The notes under the pieces are model-generated. The model saw only the letters and a list, made by a program, of their open reading frames with translations. It was not told where the DNA came from and did not search any database. 64,000 bases of DNA from Prostheceraeus crozeri (taxonomy: Eukaryota; Platyhelminthes; Polycladida; Euryleptidae): NCBI GenBank assembly GCA_907163375.1, contig CAJQUW010007057.1, forward strand, positions 62,001-126,000, given 5' to 3'. The translations under genes were made by a program, and so were the position numbers. Positions 58,407 through 64,000 of the stretch are shown here, in pieces. Within the stretch, counting starts at the first letter, position 1, and each line of letters begins with the position of its first letter.

Positions 58407-59728
58407 TTAGCCTATCATAGCCATCTTTCCATTAAGAATTTCAATAGAATATTTTACGTCTTCTAGCAATAAACCAAAAGCCATCAATGAAGTTGTGGAA
58501 TCTTTTTTTTCAATATTAATTGTTACATCACAACCATTTTTAATAATATCTTCTGATTGTGCACTTAAATCAAAACAGAAAATTGGATATAAATGTCTCC
58601 AATCTCCAGGAGTTAATTGTGGTTCAACTCCAAATTCTATACAAAGATTTCTATAAGCATCATATCCTTCCATAAATTGATTATTGGTATCATCGAATCT
58701 TAATGGATCAATTGGATATCGGGTTTGATTTAAAGCAACTTGTAAACTTCGAATTGTATTAATATGAAAAGATTATTGTTCTTATCAAAACTTGGAGAAT
58801 TATTTCTTTGAAATGTTAGTAATAAATATCTTGGTGTATTTGAAGTTCTAGTAAAATGCCAGTTAAATCTTTGCTCTGAAAAGTTACTGAACTAGCAGTT
58901 CTCTTTAGAAAATTTACTGGAATTGGTTTGTTAGTATTTAATCTTTTTGCAATAGCTAATTCGACCTCTAAACTAGGAGTAATATGCTTAATCCACCATT
59001 CAAGTCTATCAATTTTTAGATATGCTTTTTTTCCAGTCTTACCAAAAAAGATTAATTCATTATTTGCTGTGCGATGAATTACTAACTTAAATTTTAATTG
59101 ATATGATATTTTATCATAATCTAAATATCCGAATAATGGAGAAAATGACCAATTTACTGTCTGTTTACTTTTCTTGTTAAACTCTCGTCTTTCTTTATAT
59201 GCATCATTATTTGTTTTATTTAAATGTTTTGCAATATTTTCTACATCTTTCGCAATTCCTGCTGCATCTGTTCCAGCGTGAGTTAAATCATCAACAATTA
59301 TACCATCATTAGTATCAGGAAACCAACCTTCGATTTCATACTTTTTATTATTTTCACCAATTGTTACAAATCTAAGCATTGTATCAATTACACCTGGAGT
59401 CTCACTTATTGTTTCTATATTTTCAGTTGCAACATCTAAACGCATTTGTGTAAAGAATCTTGGAAAGAGGAGTGCAATATTATCGGTATCTGGTTGTAAA
59501 ATTGGCATCACTATATAAAGAATATTCACAGTGTAAAAATGAATCAGGTAGATATATATAACTCTGCTGATTATCAACTTCAAAAATTAAATCTCCTCCA
59601 GTATTTACTCTACTGGAAGATCCGGGATTCATAGCAATTCTTATATAGTCATTCTTTTTTTGATTATAACTAACACCTGGTGGTTTATCTAATTCAAATT
59701 TATTTTCAATTAGCGAAGACATTTTTGT
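58407..59728 (-). pseudogene. Polinton major capsid (hexon-like) gene, broken
   Basis: Recognised by content and position among the minor-capsid genes, with segments typical of Polinton double-jelly-roll capsid proteins (for example WRHLYPIFCFDLSAQ). It has about two breaks. A fossil. Confidence 0.75.
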
Positions 59729-59764
59729 AAAAAATAATTTGACTTTTTGTTTTTTCTCACACAC

Positions 59765-59891
59765 AGAAAAAATTTTACTAAAAAAAAATTTTACTAAAAA
59801 AAATTTACTAAAAAAAATTTTACTAAAATAATTTTGCTAAGAAAATTTTACTAAAAAAATTTTGCTAAAAAATTTTACTAAAAAATATATT
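59765..59891. promoter_or_regulatory. AT-rich intergenic block with repeated TTTTACTAAAAAA words
   Basis: The word AATTTTACTAAAAAA or variants recurs about eight times between two minus-strand Polinton genes. A similar block with TTTTTTCTAATAAAAATAAA lies at 61390-61537 before the plus-strand gene. They are likely promoter regions of the element. Confidence 0.4.
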
Positions 59892-60422
59892 TTAGAATTT
59901 TGCTAGACCAGCTCCGCTGCTGCTTTGCTGGTTAGACCGAAGGTTGCTGCTCACGCCATTACCTCTTATTTCTTCAATTGAACGTTTTATGGCTACACCT
60001 GATTTCTTTTTATGTTTACTATCAGACGGAGCTCCGCTCCTCAAGGTTTCCCCCACAGTTATGTTAGCAATTTTGTTTTTTGTTTCCTCTGAAAGTTTTT
60101 TTAAATTTTTTAGTTCTTCAGAATCATTCCTAAGTTTACGAATAGCTTCTAGTTGTTTTAATTCGTTTTGAGACTTAACAGCATTTGATATTGCACTAGC
60201 TGTACTACCTATAGCAGCTGCTCCCTTTGCAGCAGATGTAATCAAATCTTTATTATTTTTAATTAAGTTAACGATACTTCCAATACCAGAAAAGATGCCA
60301 GCTCCTTCCGTGTGAACTGTTTCTCTATTATCATAATGATAAACAGATTTCATAGATGGTTCATGAGCAATTTTTTGATTTGAAGCAAAATGTTTAAGAT
60401 TGTGTTTATAAATTATGTGCAT
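59892..60422 (-). CDS. Polinton minor-capsid-like protein
   Basis: 176 codons with a Gly-rich hydrophobic helix (EGAGIFSGIGSIVNLIKN), Ala-rich helix, coiled-coil segment and a basic Ser-rich tail. This resembles pVI/pX-like minor capsid proteins of adenovirus-type elements. The assignment is by layout, not by a firm motif. Confidence 0.5.
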   Translation of the reverse strand: MHIIYKHNLKHFASNQKIAHEPSMKSVYHYDNRETVHTEGAGIFSGIGSIVNLIKNNKDLITSAAKGAAAIGSTASAISNAVKSQNELKQLEAIRKLRNDSEELKNLKKLSEETKNKIANITVGETLRSGAPSDSKHKKKSGVAIKRSIEEIRGNGVSSNLRSNQQSSSGAGLAKF

Positions 60423-60494
60423 TTTTTAGGAATAAATTTGACTTTTAGGAAAAATATTTACGATTGGTTAGTAACCTGAGGACCTTTGGTCCGT

Positions 60495-61289
60495 TTAAGA
60501 TTTACGTGTGTGAATGTCCAACAACTTCGTGATAACTTTATTAATTTTCCGTTGCACTTTATCTATTGCGTCAAGTAGCGTGTGATGTACTTTAATTTCT
60601 TTTCTATTAACTTGCATTTTCTCCTGATTCATCTTCAACGCCGTTTTAAGAGCATTTAACTTAATTTTAAGAACATCTAGTTGTCTTTTAACAGAATCTA
60701 ACTGTTCTTTATTTTCTTTAGAGTTTTCTTGTAAATTTTTCTTTAATTCATTTTCTAGATTGATTTTAAGATTTTTCATTTTATCAACTTTTTGATTAAG
60801 TGAGTTTACTTCATTTATTATTCTATTCATCTTTTTCATTTGTTGAGTAATTTTAGAACTTAATTCATCAACACTTTTTGGAATGTAGCTTGTAACTGCT
60901 TTAAATTTTTTTAATTCTTTCAGGTAGTTTTTCTATTTCATTTTTAATTGTTCTTTCAATAACTTGATCTGATGTTTATTTTTAATTACAGCAGATTTTA
61001 AATTTAAAGAAAATAATATTAAATTTTTTGATTGTTCTGAAATCTTTTTAAAAAGTTTTGCTATATCTGCTTCTAGCTCTCTATCCTTTTTATCAAGTTT
61101 TAATAATTTTTCGTTTAATGATTTGTCATTAAGTTTAAGCAACTTTAATTCATTCATCAGTGGAACCAAAACATCGTTTATATATTTTTCTTTTAAGTCA
61201 TTGATTTGTGTATCAACATATTGTTTATTTGTTAACTCTGTATTTTGTTGCGGAAGGGGTAGAAAGATGCAATGGACCAGATAAAACAT
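60495..61289 (-). pseudogene. Polinton coiled-coil protein region
   Basis: Lys/Glu/Leu-rich heptad-like sequence throughout, probably one or two fibre-like or scaffold proteins. Function unknown, and at least one break. A fossil. Confidence 0.45.
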
Positions 61290-61537
61290 CTCCAGTTTTC
61301 ATGATATAATTTTCTATCTCTATTTCTAATTCGCGATTATTCGGGATATATGCACCTCCACCAACATTTGGTAACATCATTTTTAAAACAACAAAAAAGT
61401 AATTTTTTTATATAATAAGAAAAAAAATAAAATTTTTTCTAATAAAAATAAAAAAATAAAATTGTTTCTAATAAAAATAAAAAAAATAAATTTTTTTCTA
61501 ATAAAAGAATAAAATTTTTTCTAATAAAAATAAAAAA

Positions 61538-62860
61538 ATGGAAAAAGCAAATTTAAATAAATTATATTCGTTCGCATCATCCTGTTCTTCTTATTCGACG
61601 AGATCAACGGGATTTGAAAATAAATGTTTTGATAGTAATAATAATAATAATCCATGTATAGATGTAAATATTATATTTGAATTACAAGCCGAAATATTTA
61701 GAGAACAGACTAAAGGTTTACCTTCTGTAGAAACCAATTATTGTATTTTCCCGGATGATCCATTTATAAAATTTATGGATATAGTAAGTAAATATAATGA
61801 TGTGGCTTATGTAGAATTAAATAAAGAAAATATGGTTATAATAGGTCATAATAATGTTTATGGTTTTATTAGAGCAGTTTTGCCGATTTGTAATTCTGAT
61901 TGGATAGAAAATAAAATTATTAATTATATCAATATTAGAGAATTAGTTAAAAAATTAAAATCTTTTTCAAAGGAAAAAATTAGATTATTTGTTGATGAAC
62001 AAAACCAATATAACATTCATATAGAGAGTAAAAAACTTAATGAAGAATTATTATGCCAAGTTTATTATAGAAATACAATTTATAAACAAGAAACATTAGA
62101 AATGCCACAAAGATATGATGATGATACTTATATAGGATTATACTCCAACTTAAATATTAATTTATTAAAATCTTACATAAATGGATTGGCACAACAAGAG
62201 AAAATTTATATGTGGACTACACCTTATATGTGGTCTACACCTTATACTATTAACAATGACCATAATCATAATCATAATAATCCTCTGTATCATATTGAAG
62301 AATCTGATAAAGATGATGATGATTCTGAAACATCTGAAAAAGGTGTAAATGGTAAAAAAGATTATAAAAATATAAGTAATTATAAAAATGTAAGTGAAGA
62401 AAAATTTATATCTCATACTGATGTACATGATATTGATACTACATATAATCAAAATTTATCTAAATTTCATTTTCTTACGATTGAAAATAATAATGATGGT
62501 ATAGTTGAAGATACTGTTAGACAACTATGTGTCGGGTCTACAAAATTTAAATTAGGATTTACATCTAATGAATTTAAAAATTTATCATCTTTAATAAAAA
62601 CTAAAAATGATTCATATTATGGTGGTGTTATTAAATTTTCTAAAAGAGATCAAAGACCAATATTTGTCTCTATTATATTATTATCAGATAAAAAATGTAA
62701 TTTAGAGTTAGATATACCAATAAGAGAATGGTATCCAATTCCAAAAAGTGTAATTTATGATGATGATGATGAAGAATCAATTTATGATGATGAAGAATCA
62801 ATAGTTAGTGAAAATAAATTTAAATTGCCTTTTGATAAAACATTATATGATGAAACTTAA
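61538..62860 (+). CDS. Polinton-encoded protein, unrecognised
   Basis: 440 codons, AT-rich with Asn-rich, His/Asn-rich (NDHNHNHNN) and Asp/Glu-rich low-complexity stretches (YDDDDEESIYDDEES). The segments between look globular (VAYVELNKENMVIIGHNN; GGVIKFSKRDQRPIFVSIIL) and faintly recall a sliding-clamp-like fold, which I cannot support further. It is divergent from the capsid genes and upstream of the zinc-finger gene. Confidence 0.55.
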   Translation: MEKANLNKLYSFASSCSSYSTRSTGFENKCFDSNNNNNPCIDVNIIFELQAEIFREQTKGLPSVETNYCIFPDDPFIKFMDIVSKYNDVAYVELNKENMVIIGHNNVYGFIRAVLPICNSDWIENKIINYINIRELVKKLKSFSKEKIRLFVDEQNQYNIHIESKKLNEELLCQVYYRNTIYKQETLEMPQRYDDDTYIGLYSNLNINLLKSYINGLAQQEKIYMWTTPYMWSTPYTINNDHNHNHNNPLYHIEESDKDDDDSETSEKGVNGKKDYKNISNYKNVSEEKFISHTDVHDIDTTYNQNLSKFHFLTIENNNDGIVEDTVRQLCVGSTKFKLGFTSNEFKNLSSLIKTKNDSYYGGVIKFSKRDQRPIFVSIILLSDKKCNLELDIPIREWYPIPKSVIYDDDDEESIYDDEESIVSENKFKLPFDKTLYDET

Positions 62861-63008
62861 TATGATAAAACTTAATGTGATGAAGAAAAATAAAAAAACT
62901 AAAGAACGTGAAATATATAGTAATATAAAATAACTCTCAAGTCCTTCATATTAGAATGTTTATATCTAAAATTAAAACACAAATTTTTTCTTTAAAAAAT
63001 AAAAAAAA

Positions 63009-63296
63009 ATGGAAAATACCAAGTTTTATTGTAACTTATGTAAAAAAAAGACGCAAACAAAAAGAACTTATCAATCTCATTTAAATAGTAAATTGCATTT
63101 ACAAAATGTAGATCGAGTTGATGAAGGAAATATATTAAAATTAAATAATTATATAAACTATCTAGAAACATTACCTACTAATATAAAAGTTAAAAAAATG
63201 TTTGATGATTATTCACATTCGGAATATAAAAAAGTTTTTAATAGTGAAGATGAACATGTACCAGATGGGAGATATTTATTTAGCGATACTGATTAA
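63009..63296 (+). CDS. Polinton-encoded single C2H2 zinc-finger protein
   Basis: 95 codons. One U1-type finger near the N-terminus (FYCNLCKKKTQTKRTYQSHL, then HLQN) has C-x2-C and H-x5-H spacing. The remainder is acidic. It lies directly before the polymerase region. The role is unknown. Confidence 0.6.
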   Translation: MENTKFYCNLCKKKTQTKRTYQSHLNSKLHLQNVDRVDEGNILKLNNYINYLETLPTNIKVKKMFDDYSHSEYKKVFNSEDEHVPDGRYLFSDTD

Positions 63297-63339
63297 TTTA
63301 ACGAAGTAGATGAATTAAACGAAATTATAAAAAACAGAT

Positions 63340-64000
63340 GAAGCTGAACGAACCGATGAAGCCGTAACAGATATAAAATATTTATTTAATGAATCTGTTG
63401 AACATAATGAAACCGATCAAACTTTTTATAATGTATTAACAAACTTTTTCAAAATATTTAAGAAATCTTTCAAATGTTATATGAATGTAGAAGTACTTTA
63501 TAGAAAAAATGGACCTGATGGAATTCCTGATGAAATAATACAAGGACATTTTACAAATTCGCAAGAAATTCATAATGTAAATGATATACAACCCATATTT
63601 GAATCGATGATACTTAAATTAGAAAATTGTATAATTGAAGCCCAGTTACGTGAATCTGGTTGGAGATTTGTTAAAATACTATCTAAGAAAATAGTAATTG
63701 TTAAATATAAAAATAATACTGGTGGTAGTTATGTTCCTTTACCTTTCAGTTCACCACAAATAATCAACATAAAAAATGAAGATGATTATTGTTTTCTGTG
63801 GAGTATTATAGCACATTTACATCCTGCAAAATATCACAAAGAAAGACTAAGTCATTATAATAAAGAATATATAAATGAATTTGATCTCTCTGATGGCTTA
63901 CATGAATTTCCATATGATTATAATAGGTTAATAAAGTTTCATAAAAAGAATAGAAATTTAATTGAAGTAAATGTTTTTGAATTAAATGTGAATTATGTTT
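63340..64000 (+). CDS. Polinton protein-primed DNA polymerase B, N-terminal region (cut by window)
   Basis: The frame runs off the end of the window. It contains the N-terminal signature seen in Polinton polymerases and their host-genome fossils: RESGWRFVKI, SYVPLPFS, INIKNEDDYCFLWSI and LHEFPYDYNRLIKF. The exonuclease and polymerase motifs would lie beyond 64000. Confidence 0.85.

Larger units (their letters stand above)
51640..64000. mobile_element. Polinton/Maverick fossil (adintovirus-like), right end outside window
   Basis: Parts recognised are a terminal-type repeat region (51640-52200), an adenain-like protease, a retroviral-type integrase, a phospholipase-A2-like capsid piece, a hexon-like major capsid gene, small minor-capsid-like genes, coiled-coil genes, a zinc-finger gene and the start of a protein-primed family B DNA polymerase. 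The element is much more AT-rich than its surroundings. It is broken, with several breaks by eye (roughly three to six). It is also interrupted by the array-ended element at 52355-55651. Several genes remain open, suggesting a moderately recent insertion. Confidence 0.93.

Noticed and set aside
61538-62860. Assignment as a PCNA-like clamp
   Set aside because: Only a vague resemblance in one segment; no diagnostic residues, so left unnamed.

Overview
The window looks like repeat-rich intergenic DNA from a marine invertebrate, most likely a deuterostome such as an echinoderm or hemichordate. The base composition is AT-rich. Genes contain introns with ordinary GT-AG borders. The palindrome TAGGCCTA recurs far more often than composition predicts, which I associate from memory with ambulacrarian genomes. 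The taxon call is an inference and not secure. Only one host gene is convincing: a single-exon rhodopsin-class GPCR on the minus strand at 3875-4903. Almost everything else is mobile DNA, much of it nested.

Layout. 1-3 kb: a decayed Harbinger transposase, a scrap of LINE reverse transcriptase, a TA microsatellite and a 624-bp hAT-type non-autonomous element with its target duplication. 3.9-4.9 kb: the GPCR. 6-8.2 kb: a 5'-truncated LINE, a small TIR element and two copies of an older repeat. 9.9-13.8 kb: two relics of one or two unnamed transposase families. 16.1-18.7 kb: a near-complete piggyBac element with TTAG target duplications and three palindromes of the kind bound by the piggyBac cysteine-rich domain. 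20.2 kb: a Harbinger MITE and an orphan piggyBac-like C-terminus.

21,589-31,707 is the most striking object. It is a 10.1-kb DNA transposon with short ACCCC termini, subterminal arrays of a CGAACGTTCG-like word, an imperfect 8-bp target duplication, a DDE transposase gene (about 690 codons) and a second, six-exon gene ending in a DUF4806-like domain. A 195-bp tandem repeat lies upstream of the transposase gene, and a 231-bp-arm fold-back lies directly over the stop codon of the second gene. A hAT element in an intron of the second gene carries an inverted copy of the neighbouring exon.

35.7-37.3 kb holds two inverted Penelope-like fragments with hammerhead-like cores. 37.7-55.7 kb is a nest of elements: a perfect-TSD hAT element with a paralogous empty site in the same window, and several elements whose ends carry arrays of ACGT-centred words (GACGTC, AACGTT, CACGTG types). 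Some of these share an internal core but have different ends.

51.6-64 kb (running off the window) is a Polinton/Maverick fossil with protease, integrase, phospholipase-like capsid piece, capsid genes and the start of a protein-primed DNA polymerase. It is broken in several places and interrupted by one of the array-ended elements.
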